Source: Oxalobacteraceae bacterium (GTDB taxonomy: Bacteria; Pseudomonadota; Gammaproteobacteria; Burkholderiales; Burkholderiaceae_D). From it: a DNA stretch of 38,693 nt. The notes beneath the pieces are model-generated. The model made no database searches. It saw only the letters and a program-made list of their open reading frames with translations, and had not been told where the DNA came from. Positions 8,300-17,344 of the stretch are shown one piece after another (within the stretch, counting starts at the first letter, position 1; each line of letters starts with the position of its first letter). The DNA is taken from NCBI GenBank assembly GCA_027485795.1, contig JAIXQK010000038.1, forward strand, positions 1 to 38,693, written 5' to 3'. A program made the translations under genes and the position numbers.

Positions 8300-9820
8300 A
8301 TGGCACTGGCCGTCCTGCGCAGCCGCGCACTGGCGGGCATGCGCGCACCCGAGGTCACCGTCGAGGTGCATGTCGGCAGCGGACTACCTACCTTCACCAT
8401 CGTCGGGCTGGCTGACACGGAGGTGCGCGAGTCACGTGACCGGGTAAGGGCAGCCTTGCGCAACTCGGGCTTTGAATTCCCGGCCGGGCATATCACCGTC
8501 AATCTGGCCCCGGCCGATCTGCCAAAAGAGTCTGCCCGCTACGACCTGCCGATTGCGCTCGGCATCCTCGCCGCCAGCGCGCAACTGCCGTCTGATCAGC
8601 TCGATGACTATGAATTCGCCGGTGAGCTGTCGCTATCGGGCGAGCTACGCCCAATCCGTGCTGCGCTGGCGATGAGCGTTGCGGTTCAGCGCACATCGGG
8701 TGAGCGTCAGCGCGCGTTCATTCTGCCGCGAGCCAATGCCTCGGAAGCGGCGCTGGTGCCCGATGCACGTATCCTGCCGGCTGACTCTTTGCTTCAGGTG
8801 TTCGCCCATTTCACTGCTACCGATGCGGCAGCGCGTTTAGTGTCGATGTCACCGGTGACTGTCGCTTCGACCTCAAAGTTTGCGGACTTCGCCGACGTAC
8901 TCGGGCAACCACAGGCAAGGCGCGCGATGGAGATCGCCGCTGCCGGCGCGCATAGCTTGCTGATGGTGGGCCCGCCGGGCTCGGGCAAATCGATGCTGGC
9001 GTCGCGACTACCCGGCATCCTGCCGCCGATGACCCAGGACGAGGCTTTGGAAAGCGCGGCGCTGCAATCGATTGCGGGGGGCTTCTGCGCCTCGCGCTGG
9101 CAGCAACGGCCGTTTCGGTCGCCGCATCACACCGCCTCTGCGGTGGCACTGGTGGGGGGCGGCGCCGTGCCGCGCCCAGGCGAGATCTCGCTTGCCCACC
9201 ATGGCGTACTGTTTCTGGACGAGTTACCTGAGTTCGAGCGCAAAGTACTTGAGGTACTGCGCGAGCCACTGGAGGCGGGCAAAGTAACTATATCGCGTGC
9301 GGCACGGCAAACAGATTTTCCGTGCCGCTTTCAATTGGTGGCGGCAATGAACCCCTGCCCATGTGGTTACCTGAGCCACCCACACCGGACCTGTCGCTGT
9401 ACCCCGGACGCGATCGCGCGCTACCAAGGCCGCATCTCTGGTCCGCTACTCGATCGGATTGATCTCCAACTCACCGTTCCCGCAATGAGCACCGCAGAAA
9501 TGCTGGATGCACCGACAGGTGAATCGTCGGCCAACATCGCTCGCAGGGTAGCACTCGCGCGTGAGCGACAAATCGTGCGACAGCAATCACCCAATGCCCT
9601 GCTGTCATCGAACCAGATTGATCATCACTGCCAGCCCGACGCTGCTGCTGCCACTCTGCTGCGCGCAGCGATCGAGCGATTGCACTGGTCTGCACGTGCC
9701 TATCACCGTGTGCTGAGAATCGCGCGCACGATTGCCGATTTGGACGGCTCTACGCAGATCAATAGCGCACACGCCGCGGAGGCGATTCAATACCGGCGTG
9801 CCCTGCAAACGCCGTCCTGA
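8300..9820 (+). CDS. comM: YifB/ComM family magnesium-chelatase-like AAA+ ATPase
   Basis: A 506-residue protein with the N-terminal ChlI-like fold (VEVHVGSGLPTFTIVGLAD), a Walker A motif at about residues 218-227 (VGPPGSGKSM), a Walker B region (GVLFLDELPEF) and the cysteine-rich segment NPCPCGYLSHPHRTCRC. ComM homologues are helicases that extend branch migration during natural transformation; others are known only as YifB. A dprA gene elsewhere in this window is consistent with transformation capacity, but both genes are widespread in non-competent bacteria. It follows ubiK by 7 bases. Confidence 0.92.
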   Translation: MALAVLRSRALAGMRAPEVTVEVHVGSGLPTFTIVGLADTEVRESRDRVRAALRNSGFEFPAGHITVNLAPADLPKESARYDLPIALGILAASAQLPSDQLDDYEFAGELSLSGELRPIRAALAMSVAVQRTSGERQRAFILPRANASEAALVPDARILPADSLLQVFAHFTATDAAARLVSMSPVTVASTSKFADFADVLGQPQARRAMEIAAAGAHSLLMVGPPGSGKSMLASRLPGILPPMTQDEALESAALQSIAGGFCASRWQQRPFRSPHHTASAVALVGGGAVPRPGEISLAHHGVLFLDELPEFERKVLEVLREPLEAGKVTISRAARQTDFPCRFQLVAAMNPCPCGYLSHPHRTCRCTPDAIARYQGRISGPLLDRIDLQLTVPAMSTAEMLDAPTGESSANIARRVALARERQIVRQQSPNALLSSNQIDHHCQPDAAAATLLRAAIERLHWSARAYHRVLRIARTIADLDGSTQINSAHAAEAIQYRRALQTPS

Positions 9821-9864
9821 GCAGCGCGACACGCGCAGAGTTTGCCCGCTGTTAACATCGGGCG

Positions 9865-11169
9865 ATGAGCACCACCCCGGTTTACCTGCAGGGCCGAACG
9901 GCAACACGCGTGGTGCTGGTGTTTGGGCTAGCGTATTTCTTGTCGTACGCGATGCGTGCGATCAATGCCGTCATCGCCCCAGCGCTGAGCGCCGACTTGC
10001 ATTTGACCAATGCGGATCTCGGTCTGCTTTCTGCGGCCTACTTCATGGGCTTTGGTCTGATGCAGTTGCCGATCGGTGTCTGGCTTGACCGTCACGGTCC
10101 TCGCCGTACCGAATCGGCGCTGCTACTGTTTGGCGCGCTGGGGGCAGCGATCTTTGCCTCAAGCGACACGCTGCTGGGTGTCTGGCTTGGACGTGCCTTG
10201 ATTGGGGTAGGGGTGTCCGCCTGCCTGATGGCAGCGTTCAAAGCGTTTCGTGTGTGGTACCCGCCAGAACGCCAAAGCCAACTCGGTAGCTATATGCTGG
10301 TCATTGGCACCGCAGGTGCGCTCTCGGCGACGATTCCGGTGGCGCTACTGTTACCCCTGGTGGGATGGCGCTCTATTTTTTTCGGCGTTGCTGGCGCGCT
10401 GCTATTAGCTGCGTGGGTATTGTTTAGTCGCTTGCGCGATGTTGAGCAAGCGATGCCGATGCATGACTCGGCGTGCGCGCCAGGTGCTGATGCTGCTTCA
10501 AGTTCTGTGGTCAAGCGTGCGCCGGGTTATGGCGCTATTTTTGCGGACCCTTACTTTCGTCGTATGGCACTGCTGGGCGCGGTGCATCAAGGCGGATTCA
10601 TGGCGCTGCAGTCGCTCTGGGCCGGGCCTTGGATGATCACCGTACTCGGGATGTCGGTGGAACAAACCTCGCAGGTCTTGTTCTTGTTTAATCTGGCGCT
10701 GCTGATTGCCTACCTCGGGCTTTCCTGGTGGGCGCCCCGCTATGTGGCTTATGGTGAGCGTGCTGGCTTTCCCGCACTACGCGTCGTTGCGGTGGGCTTG
10801 TCGATATCGGTGCTAGTGCAAAGCCTGATGGTGTTGCTGCCTTATGCAGGAAGCTGGTGGCTATGGATTGTTTTTGCCGTCGTGATCACCGTGACGACGC
10901 TCGGGCAAACCCACGTCAGTCTGGCGTTCCCGACCGCATGGGTCGGACGCGCCAACAGCGCATTCAATCTGACGCTGTTTGTCGGCGCGTTTTCCGTGCA
11001 ATGGGGCATTGGCTTGCTGGTCGATCTGTTTGTCTCTTCTGGTTTGGACAGCGCCACTGCGATGCGCATGGCAATCGCTTGCTATCTGGTACTGCAAGTA
11101 TTTGCGCTGTGGCGCTTCATGCGTCAGTGGTCGATTGAAGCGCCTGCCATCGGGTTGAACAAGGGCTGA
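9865..11169 (+). CDS. Major facilitator superfamily transporter
   Basis: A 434-residue inner-membrane carrier with about twelve predicted helices. The cytoplasmic loop after helix 2 carries the MFS signature region (GVWLDRHGPRRTESALL). A charged loop near residues 195-220 separates the two halves. The substrate cannot be read from the sequence. A GCCCG/CGGGC inverted repeat (9844-9848 with 9859-9863) sits directly before the ATG, where no clear ribosome site is seen; the start might therefore be slightly different. Confidence 0.85.
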   Translation: MSTTPVYLQGRTATRVVLVFGLAYFLSYAMRAINAVIAPALSADLHLTNADLGLLSAAYFMGFGLMQLPIGVWLDRHGPRRTESALLLFGALGAAIFASSDTLLGVWLGRALIGVGVSACLMAAFKAFRVWYPPERQSQLGSYMLVIGTAGALSATIPVALLLPLVGWRSIFFGVAGALLLAAWVLFSRLRDVEQAMPMHDSACAPGADAASSSVVKRAPGYGAIFADPYFRRMALLGAVHQGGFMALQSLWAGPWMITVLGMSVEQTSQVLFLFNLALLIAYLGLSWWAPRYVAYGERAGFPALRVVAVGLSISVLVQSLMVLLPYAGSWWLWIVFAVVITVTTLGQTHVSLAFPTAWVGRANSAFNLTLFVGAFSVQWGIGLLVDLFVSSGLDSATAMRMAIACYLVLQVFALWRFMRQWSIEAPAIGLNKG

Positions 11170-11260
11170 ATTTGCCTGCCCAAGGCCTGTTGGCCATGCT
11201 ACGCTTGATAAATTGTTAACCGCTTCGCTAGTGAGGCGCTGATTGTCGGAGAGTTTCACC

Positions 11261-11584
11261 ATGCTGGTCACGTTCAAATCCAAAGCTGCCGCCGAGATAC
11301 TGATGTATGAGGCTCATGCGAAGCCGATTCTCGATCTGCTCGGCAAAGATATCGAGCGTGGAGTGATTACGGCGGATGAGACCGGACAAGCCATCGAGCG
11401 CATCGAATCTGAAATTGCAGCACGCAAATTATCGGCGCCAGCGCCTTCCGACGATGAAGACAGCGACGGTGGTGCCAAGAAGGGTTTGGACGAAGTGGTG
11501 AGCTTCGGTGCACGCGTCTATCCGCTGCTGGAGATGCTGCGTGCGGCCCGTCGTGAACATGCGTTCGTGATGTGGGGCGTTTAG
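11261..11584 (+). CDS. DUF1840 family protein
   Basis: A 107-residue cytoplasmic protein starting MLVTFKSKAAAEILMYEAHAK, the diagnostic N terminus of DUF1840, a family found mainly in betaproteobacteria and of unknown function. The centre is an acidic low-complexity stretch (SDDEDSDGG). The C terminus FGARVYPLLEMLRAARREH is conserved. The start at 11261 has a GGAGA ribosome site 9 bases upstream; a longer start is less family-like. It precedes rsmB closely. Confidence 0.88.
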   Translation: MLVTFKSKAAAEILMYEAHAKPILDLLGKDIERGVITADETGQAIERIESEIAARKLSAPAPSDDEDSDGGAKKGLDEVVSFGARVYPLLEMLRAARREHAFVMWGV

Positions 11585-11629
11585 TCAGGCGTGCAGGGAC
11601 GGCGATCGCCGGTGGTGAAGGAGTCACGC

Positions 11630-12913
11630 TTGCCTGAATCGCTTTCAATGGCACTGCGCCATTCAGCGCATGTGCTGACTAAGGTGGGCGCGGGGCAGGC
11701 CTTGCCGGCGGCACTGGCCGACCTGTTTGACAGGCACACACTGAGCCCGGCGAGCCGTGGTGCCATTCAAGACATCACTTACCGCAGCATGCGGCGTTGG
11801 GGTTGCGCGCACGCGCTGATGGCCGTACTGGCCAGCAAGCCGCCTTCGCCCGCCCGTCTCAGTGCCTTGGTTGCTTGCGCGCTTGCGCTGCTGTCTGATG
11901 ACACACCACCCTATGCCGAACACACGCTGGTCGATCAGGCGGTCGAGGCCTGCGCCCAAGATCCCGAACTCAGTCGTGCCAAAGGCATGGTGAACGCGGT
12001 GTTACGTCGTTTTTTACGTGAGCGCGATCAATTAATGCAATCCGTGCTGCGTGACGATGATGCACGGCTGAACTATCCGCGCTGGTGGATAGACGAGATG
12101 CGACGCGCGTGGCCGCAGCAGGCCGAGGCGATCCTGATAGCAGGGAATGGAGAGCCACCGCTCACGCTGCGGGTAAATCGTCGAAAAATAGAAGTCGAGG
12201 CATACCTTGATCAACTCGCTGGCGAGGGCATCGCTGCGACGCGGATTGGCGATTACGCCGTCAAATTGAAACGCGCTGTGCCGGTAGCCCAGATCCCGGG
12301 TTTCGCAGATGGTGTGGTGTCCGTGCAGGACGCTGCTGCTCAACTGGCAGCGCCCTTGCTGCAGGTTCAGCATGGCATGCGGGTGCTGGATGCATGCGCC
12401 GCACCCGGCGGCAAAACCGGCCACCTGCTCGAGCTTGCCAATTGCGACGTACTCGCGCTTGACCATGATGCGCGGCGTCTAAACCGGGTGTCAGACAACC
12501 TTAAACGACTGTCACTCCACGCCATGCTACAGGTGGGCGATGCTCGCTTGAGCGATTGGTGGGACGGCCAGCCTTATGACCGAATTCTGGCCGACTTGCC
12601 CTGTACCGCCTCGGGCATTGTGCGCCGGCATCCTGATATCCGCTGGCTGCGCCGACCGGTGGACAGTCGGCAGCTGGCCGAACGCTCAGCTGAGATTCTC
12701 GACAACTTATGGGGCATGTTGCGACCGGGCGGCTTGCTGCTAATCGTGACGTGTTCATTGTGGCCAGAGGAGTCGGAACTACAAGCGCAGACCTTCGTTC
12801 AACGGCAGCACGCCGTTCGGCTGGAGGCGCCTGGGCAGCTGCTACCGAGGGCGGATGAGGCGTCGGATCATGACGGCTTGTTCTACGCGCTACTGCAGAA
12901 ACCGGCGCTTTGA
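11630..12913 (+). CDS. rsmB: 16S rRNA (cytosine967-C5)-methyltransferase RsmB
   Basis: Methylates C967 of 16S rRNA using SAM. It has an N-terminal NusB-like RNA-binding domain, then a Rossmann methyltransferase with SAM motif DACAAPGGKTGHLLEL, the general-base/cysteine motif LADLPCTASGIVRRHPD and the catalytic-cysteine motif TCSLWPEE. I place the start at a TTG at 11630 because AAGGAG lies 6 bases upstream; GTG at 11591 and ATG at 11648 are in-frame alternatives. It leads into the DUF4390-ntrY-ntrX string, an arrangement typical of Burkholderiales. Confidence 0.92.
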   Translation: MPESLSMALRHSAHVLTKVGAGQALPAALADLFDRHTLSPASRGAIQDITYRSMRRWGCAHALMAVLASKPPSPARLSALVACALALLSDDTPPYAEHTLVDQAVEACAQDPELSRAKGMVNAVLRRFLRERDQLMQSVLRDDDARLNYPRWWIDEMRRAWPQQAEAILIAGNGEPPLTLRVNRRKIEVEAYLDQLAGEGIAATRIGDYAVKLKRAVPVAQIPGFADGVVSVQDAAAQLAAPLLQVQHGMRVLDACAAPGGKTGHLLELANCDVLALDHDARRLNRVSDNLKRLSLHAMLQVGDARLSDWWDGQPYDRILADLPCTASGIVRRHPDIRWLRRPVDSRQLAERSAEILDNLWGMLRPGGLLLIVTCSLWPEESELQAQTFVQRQHAVRLEAPGQLLPRADEASDHDGLFYALLQKPAL

Positions 12914-12958
12914 TACTATCGCTCAAATTTTCCTCTGGGCATTAGCCCGTTCTTGAGC

Positions 12959-13528
12959 GTGATTCATCGATTTTTACTGCTGTTCTTGCTGCTGTGGCTG
13001 CCAGCTTGGTTACCTCTTTCCGCGCACGCCGCCGAGGGCATCGAGTTTGTCGAGGCCTCGCTGGAGCCAAGCGAAGAAGGGTACCGGTTGACGTCGCGCT
13101 ACTCGGTTGAGCTGCCGCGCTCCGTTGAGGACGCCTTGTCGCGCGGTGTGCCACTGTATTTCACCCTGCAAGCCGAAATCACCCGTTACCGCTGGTACTG
13201 GTTTGATGAGGTCACGGTGAAGGCAACGCGCAAGATTCGTCTGTCTTACAACGTGCTGACCCAGCAGTACCGTGCTTCGATCGACGGTAGTCTGCATCAG
13301 AATTTTTCACGGCTCGATGACATGCTCTCGCTACTGCGGCGACCCGGCCGTTGGATGATCGCCGATCCGGGTGCGCTCGGCCGCGGAGGTAACTACACGG
13401 TGGCGATTCAACTCGCGCTCGACGTGTCCGAGTTGCCGAAGCCAATTCAGGTCAGCGCCATGAGCAGCGATGAATGGCGTTTGTCTTCAGGCTGGAATAA
13501 ATTCATCTTCCGCACCGAGGCGAAATGA
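12959..13528 (+). CDS. DUF4390 family secreted or membrane-anchored protein
   Basis: About 190 residues, with a hydrophobic N-terminal signal (HRFLLLFLLLWLPAWLPLSAHA) and a predicted exported beta-rich body starting AEGIEFVEASLEPSEEGYRL. The family always sits upstream of an NtrY-type kinase in betaproteobacteria, so a role in sensing or envelope signalling is plausible but unproven. Start choice is uncertain: TTG at 12953 or GTG at 12959, both inside a two-tiered inverted repeat (12920-12959), with no clear ribosome site. The stop overlaps the ntrY ATG by four bases (ATGA), so ntrY translation is coupled. Confidence 0.85.
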   Translation: MIHRFLLLFLLLWLPAWLPLSAHAAEGIEFVEASLEPSEEGYRLTSRYSVELPRSVEDALSRGVPLYFTLQAEITRYRWYWFDEVTVKATRKIRLSYNVLTQQYRASIDGSLHQNFSRLDDMLSLLRRPGRWMIADPGALGRGGNYTVAIQLALDVSELPKPIQVSAMSSDEWRLSSGWNKFIFRTEAK

Positions 13529-15789
13529 GACGCGCGTTGCGGTACTTGCTGATGGTGTCGGCGACGACCGTTGGTGTGCTGCTGTTCCTGCTGGCGGTGG
13601 CCAGTGGCGATACGCAGCTATTTGACTCTTACTATTCTTGGGTTCTTGGCGCCAACGTGGTCGTCGGTATCGGCCTACTGGCGGTTGTACTGTTCCTGCT
13701 CGCTCGGTTATACAGTCGATATCGGCGCGGGCGGTTTGGATCACGACTGATGGCGCGCATGGTGCTGATGTTCGCCATGATGGGTATCGTGCCGGGTATT
13801 GTTATTTATCTTGTGTCAGTTCAATTCGTATCTCGCTCGATTGAGTCCTGGTTCAACGTAAAGGTCGAAAGCGCGCTGGAGTCAGGCCTGAATCTAGGCC
13901 GTGCTGCACTTGAGTCATCCCTGCGTGATCTACGACTGAAAGCTGCCGGCGTGTCTGAAGAGCTAGCCGATATGTCGGACAGCCTGATCGCCGCGCGCCT
14001 GCCAAAAATCATCGAAGGCAATCAGCTACAAGAAGCCATCGTCGTCAATGCCAGTGGAAAATTGGTCGCGAGCACCAACACAAAACTGACACGACTATTA
14101 CCCGAACTGCCAACACCGTCGATGCTGGCACGTGCACACTCTTCCGAAGGCTATGGTGTGATTGATGGCATTCCGGATACCGACAGGGATGGTGCAACAC
14201 CGGAGCAGATCCGCCTGCGTGTGATCGTGCCGATTCGTAGCGATGGCTCGCTGTTTAAATTGCGTGGCGATGCTCGCTACTTGCTCCTGATTCAGCCAGC
14301 GCCGGAAAAACTGTTTGCCAATGCCGAGGCCTTGCGCGTTGCTTATAGCGAATATCAAGAGCGTTCATTAGCCCGGGCCGGCCTGCGAAAATTTTTCCTT
14401 GTCACGCTAACGTTGGTGCTTCTGCTAGCTGTGTTTGCAGCGATGGTGAGCGCGTTTCTTCTTGCTAGCGATTTTGCGCAACCGCTGTTGTTGTTGGCAG
14501 AGGGCACTCAGGCGGTGGCAGAGGGTAATTTATCGCCACGACCGATCGTGGCCACGTCCGATGAGTTGGGAACGTTGACCCAATCGTTCAACATGATGAC
14601 CATGCAGTTATCGGACGCGCGAGAGGCGGTGGAACGTAACCGACGCGCCTTGGAAGATGCGAAAGCCTACCTAGAATCTGTGCTGGCGAATATGTCGGCC
14701 GGGGTGATGGTGTTCGATGAACAGTGGCTATTGGTAACTTTCAATGCGTCTGCCAAACGTATTTTGAGATTAGATCTGAAGCCGCTGTTAGGTCAGTCCA
14801 TGTCATCAATTGTGCCACTTGCGGCGTTTCGTGAGCCGGTGATGCGGTCTTTCAGCCGATTAAGCGCGCAGGCCGCTGCTGATGGATCCGGGGCAGAGGC
14901 GCAGCATTGGCAGCAACAAATCGAGATTCCTAAGAAGAGCGATGATGAGCCAGATTCCAGCGATATCACCCTGCTGGCGCGTGGGTCACACCTTCCAGTG
15001 GGGACCGGTAGAGGCTACATCATTGTGTTCGATGACATCACGGATGTGATTTCCGGTCAGCGGTCGATCGCCTGGGCCGAGGTTGCAAGACGCCTAGCAC
15101 ATGAAATCAAAAACCCGCTGACCCCGATACAGTTATCAGCAGAGCGTCTGCAAATGAAGCTGCAACCCAAACTTGCCGGCGACGATGTTGCGCTGCTTGA
15201 GCGCGGCACCAATACCATCGTCAATCAAGTCGTTGCCATGCAGCAAATGGTCGATAACTTCCGTGACTACGCCAAAACACCGCCACCCTTGCTTCAACCG
15301 CTCGATCTGAATGGTTTGATTTCAGAAATATTGGAGCTGTACTCGGGGATGGAAATTTCGGACGCGATAAGCACAACATTGCAGCCAAATCTTCCGATTA
15401 TCCTGGGCGATGCAACTCAAATGCGACAGGTGGTACACAACCTCCTGCAAAACGCACAAGACGCAGTTGCAGATATCCGACGTTTTGGGCGCAGCCCTGA
15501 AATCCGAATTGTCACCGAAGCCTTTGACTACGCAGATGCGGATGGCCAGCATCGAACTGCGGTTCGTCTGACGGTTTCGGACAACGGCCAGGGCTTCGAT
15601 CCCGCGCTCATCAAGCGCGCCTTCGAGCCCTATGTCACCTCCAAACCCAAGGGTACTGGGCTAGGTTTGCCGGTAGTAAAGAAAATTATCGAGGAGCACG
15701 GCGGGCGTATCGAGGCCCAAAACCGCAAAGACGGGCCGGGCGCCAAGGTGCTGATTTTATTAATGAAACTCGCAAAATATTCAGTTTGA
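13525..15789 (+). CDS. ntrY: NtrY-type membrane sensor histidine kinase
   Basis: A 754-residue inner-membrane kinase. Hydrophobic helices lie near residues 7-30, 41-62 and 77-100, then a periplasmic sensor region to about 285 and a fourth helix near 288-315. These are followed by HAMP, a PAS domain (about 380-490), the dimerisation domain with phospho-accepting histidine 526 in RRLAHEIKNPLTPIQLSAERL, and the ATPase domain with DNGQGFD and GTGLGLPVVKKI. The family responds to nitrogen or redox state; the signal here is unknown. It is coupled to the DUF4390 gene by an ATGA overlap and partners the downstream ntrX. The stop codon lies inside a sigma-70 promoter for ntrX. Confidence 0.94.
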   Translation: MRRALRYLLMVSATTVGVLLFLLAVASGDTQLFDSYYSWVLGANVVVGIGLLAVVLFLLARLYSRYRRGRFGSRLMARMVLMFAMMGIVPGIVIYLVSVQFVSRSIESWFNVKVESALESGLNLGRAALESSLRDLRLKAAGVSEELADMSDSLIAARLPKIIEGNQLQEAIVVNASGKLVASTNTKLTRLLPELPTPSMLARAHSSEGYGVIDGIPDTDRDGATPEQIRLRVIVPIRSDGSLFKLRGDARYLLLIQPAPEKLFANAEALRVAYSEYQERSLARAGLRKFFLVTLTLVLLLAVFAAMVSAFLLASDFAQPLLLLAEGTQAVAEGNLSPRPIVATSDELGTLTQSFNMMTMQLSDAREAVERNRRALEDAKAYLESVLANMSAGVMVFDEQWLLVTFNASAKRILRLDLKPLLGQSMSSIVPLAAFREPVMRSFSRLSAQAAADGSGAEAQHWQQQIEIPKKSDDEPDSSDITLLARGSHLPVGTGRGYIIVFDDITDVISGQRSIAWAEVARRLAHEIKNPLTPIQLSAERLQMKLQPKLAGDDVALLERGTNTIVNQVVAMQQMVDNFRDYAKTPPPLLQPLDLNGLISEILELYSGMEISDAISTTLQPNLPIILGDATQMRQVVHNLLQNAQDAVADIRRFGRSPEIRIVTEAFDYADADGQHRTAVRLTVSDNGQGFDPALIKRAFEPYVTSKPKGTGLGLPVVKKIIEEHGGRIEAQNRKDGPGAKVLILLMKLAKYSV

Positions 15790-15814
15790 CAACTTTAGTT
15801 GTAAAAAATACAAT
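15786..15814 (+). promoter_or_regulatory. Strong sigma-70 promoter of ntrX
   Basis: TTGACA and TACAAT are separated by exactly 17 bases. The -35 hexamer overlaps the ntrY stop codon (TGA at 15787-15789). Transcription would start near 15821, about 37 bases before the ntrX ATG. This allows ntrX to be expressed independently of, and above, its kinase. Confidence 0.8.
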
Positions 15815-15857
15815 CCTGCGATATGGCAATGTTGTGACGAGTTAAAGAGGCGCCCCC

Positions 15858-16571
15858 ATGGCAAATATTCTGGTGGTTGACGATGAAATGGGAATCCGTG
15901 AGCTGTTGTCCGAGATTCTGGGCGACGAAGGTCACGTCGTCACAACAGCGGAAGACGCAAATGCTGCGCGTGAATTACGTTTGGCCAGCACACCGGACTT
16001 GGTACTACTGGATATCTGGATGCCGGATACCGACGGCGTAACCTTGCTGAAAGAGTGGCAACGCGATGGCTTGCTGACCATGCCGGTCATCATGATGTCC
16101 GGTCACGCCACCATTGACACGGCGGTTGAGGCCACCCGCATCGGCGCAATGAATTTCCTGGAGAAACCCATCTCGCTGCAAAAACTGCTGCGCACCGTGC
16201 AGCAAGGCCTGACGCGTGGACAAGAGCACGCCCGCGGTACGATGGTAGGCGGGGCGCACCGCACTATGCTGGGCCAAGACAAGCTCTCGCTGGCGCCGCA
16301 GCTGCAACAAATTGGAAACGGTCATTTGAATGGCATGCACTCGTCTGCCTATGCTGGGGCCGAGAACGAGTTCCGCGTCTCCTTCGAATTGCCGCTGCGC
16401 GAGGCGCGCGATGCTTTCGAACGCGCCTACTTTGAACACCATTTAGCACGCGAAGGCGGCAGCATGACGCGCGTCGCTGAACGAACCGGACTGGAACGGA
16501 CCCACCTCTATCGCAAGCTCAAGCAACTCGGTGTAGATACCAGCAAGGGCGCTGCAAAGAAAGTCGGATGA
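15858..16571 (+). CDS. ntrX: NtrX-type response regulator lacking the AAA+ domain
   Basis: A 237-residue regulator. Residues 1-120 are a receiver domain with acidic pocket VVDDE, phospho-accepting aspartate 52 (LLDIWMP) and MSGHAT plus LEKPIS switch residues. Residues 185-235 are a Fis-type helix-turn-helix (GGSMTRVAERTGLERTHLYRKLKQLGVD) very like the C terminus of full-length NtrX. The roughly 240-residue sigma-54-interacting AAA+ module found between these in classical NtrX is absent and replaced by a 60-residue linker. It therefore probably acts as an ordinary DNA-binding activator or repressor. It has a consensus sigma-70 promoter and an AGAGG ribosome site, and overlaps the next gene by four bases. 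Confidence 0.9.
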   Translation: MANILVVDDEMGIRELLSEILGDEGHVVTTAEDANAARELRLASTPDLVLLDIWMPDTDGVTLLKEWQRDGLLTMPVIMMSGHATIDTAVEATRIGAMNFLEKPISLQKLLRTVQQGLTRGQEHARGTMVGGAHRTMLGQDKLSLAPQLQQIGNGHLNGMHSSAYAGAENEFRVSFELPLREARDAFERAYFEHHLAREGGSMTRVAERTGLERTHLYRKLKQLGVDTSKGAAKKVG

Positions 16572-16930
16572 CCGAAGTCTCACTGGTAGTCGGCGGTCGT
16601 GGTGACGATCGCGAACGCGCCATTGCTGCGGCCGTGCCTGCAGGCGTGGCCTGCGCGGCCATCATTGAAGGACTACCAAGCGGTATCGCTCCACTGAATG
16701 AGTTACCACCGGAAGTGTCGTTAGAAGTACTTCGCGTCGCGCCCGGCTGCCCTTGCTGCACAGGCAATCTCACCATGAGAGTCACACTGAATCGTGTGCT
16801 CCGGAAATCACCCGCGAAGCTGTATCTCAGTCTGTCAGACGCCACGCACCGGGAGCAGATTTTGCTATTCCTGCAAGGGTCGCAATATCTCGACCTGTTG
16901 GCGATCGGTCCTGATATACGTTGCCAGTAA
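16568..16930 (+). CDS. Small CobW-like protein with CxCC motif, no P-loop
   Basis: A 120-residue protein that overlaps ntrX by ATGA, so it is translated with it. The segment APGCPCCTGNLTMRVTLNRVL resembles the metal-binding GCxCC motif and following helix of CobW/COG0523 GTPases. However, there is no GxxGxGKT nucleotide-binding loop, and the length is about one third of a CobW protein. It starts TEVSLVVGGRGDDRERAI, where a P-loop might be expected. It may bind a metal or thiol but is unlikely to be a GTPase. Function is unknown; the fixed link to ntrX suggests a role in that pathway. Confidence 0.7.
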   Translation: MTEVSLVVGGRGDDRERAIAAAVPAGVACAAIIEGLPSGIAPLNELPPEVSLEVLRVAPGCPCCTGNLTMRVTLNRVLRKSPAKLYLSLSDATHREQILLFLQGSQYLDLLAIGPDIRCQ

Positions 16931-17055
16931 TGGAAAATGCTGCACAAGACCCGCCGCAAAACTGAAAGCTGGGGGGCGACTATTGAAATTTCCCGAGCAG
17001 CCTCCACCCTATGTTGCGTGAGTACGATGATTCACGAACCTCTGGAGCACTGCGC

Positions 17056-17313
17056 ATGAATCTGATCTATAACAGCGAGCACTACTCGGTGGTTGAATTT
17101 CGCGCTGAGGCGGGCTTGGAGGCCATGCGCTTCGGCGGCTATGAAATCCTCGACAAGCCTGCGCGGCGTGAGATTTTCCTCGCAGGCACACTCGCTGAAA
17201 ATTTCCGACAACATGTGCGCGCATTAAGCGCCCAACAACCGACCGAGGAAGAAATCGATGAATTCCTCGATAGCTACAGCCCATTGATGGCGCAGCCAGT
17301 GATTGTCCAGTAA
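17056..17313 (+). CDS. DUF3567 family protein
   Basis: An 85-residue protein starting MNLIYNSEHYSVVEFRAEAG, the diagnostic N terminus of DUF3567, a betaproteobacterial family of unknown function. The segment RFGGYEILDKPARREIFLAG and the acidic C-terminal helix EEEIDEFLDSY are conserved. The start at 17056 is preceded by TGGAG; an upstream in-frame start adds residues not typical of the family. It is followed by a strong terminator. Confidence 0.88.
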   Translation: MNLIYNSEHYSVVEFRAEAGLEAMRFGGYEILDKPARREIFLAGTLAENFRQHVRALSAQQPTEEEIDEFLDSYSPLMAQPVIVQ

Positions 17314-17344
17314 GCTAACGCTCGCTCCCCTTTTTCTTCCCATG

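Noticed and set aside
17029-17039. GATTCACGAAC also found near 30608
   Set aside because: An 11-base match at two unrelated spacers with no shared flanks is probably coincidence.
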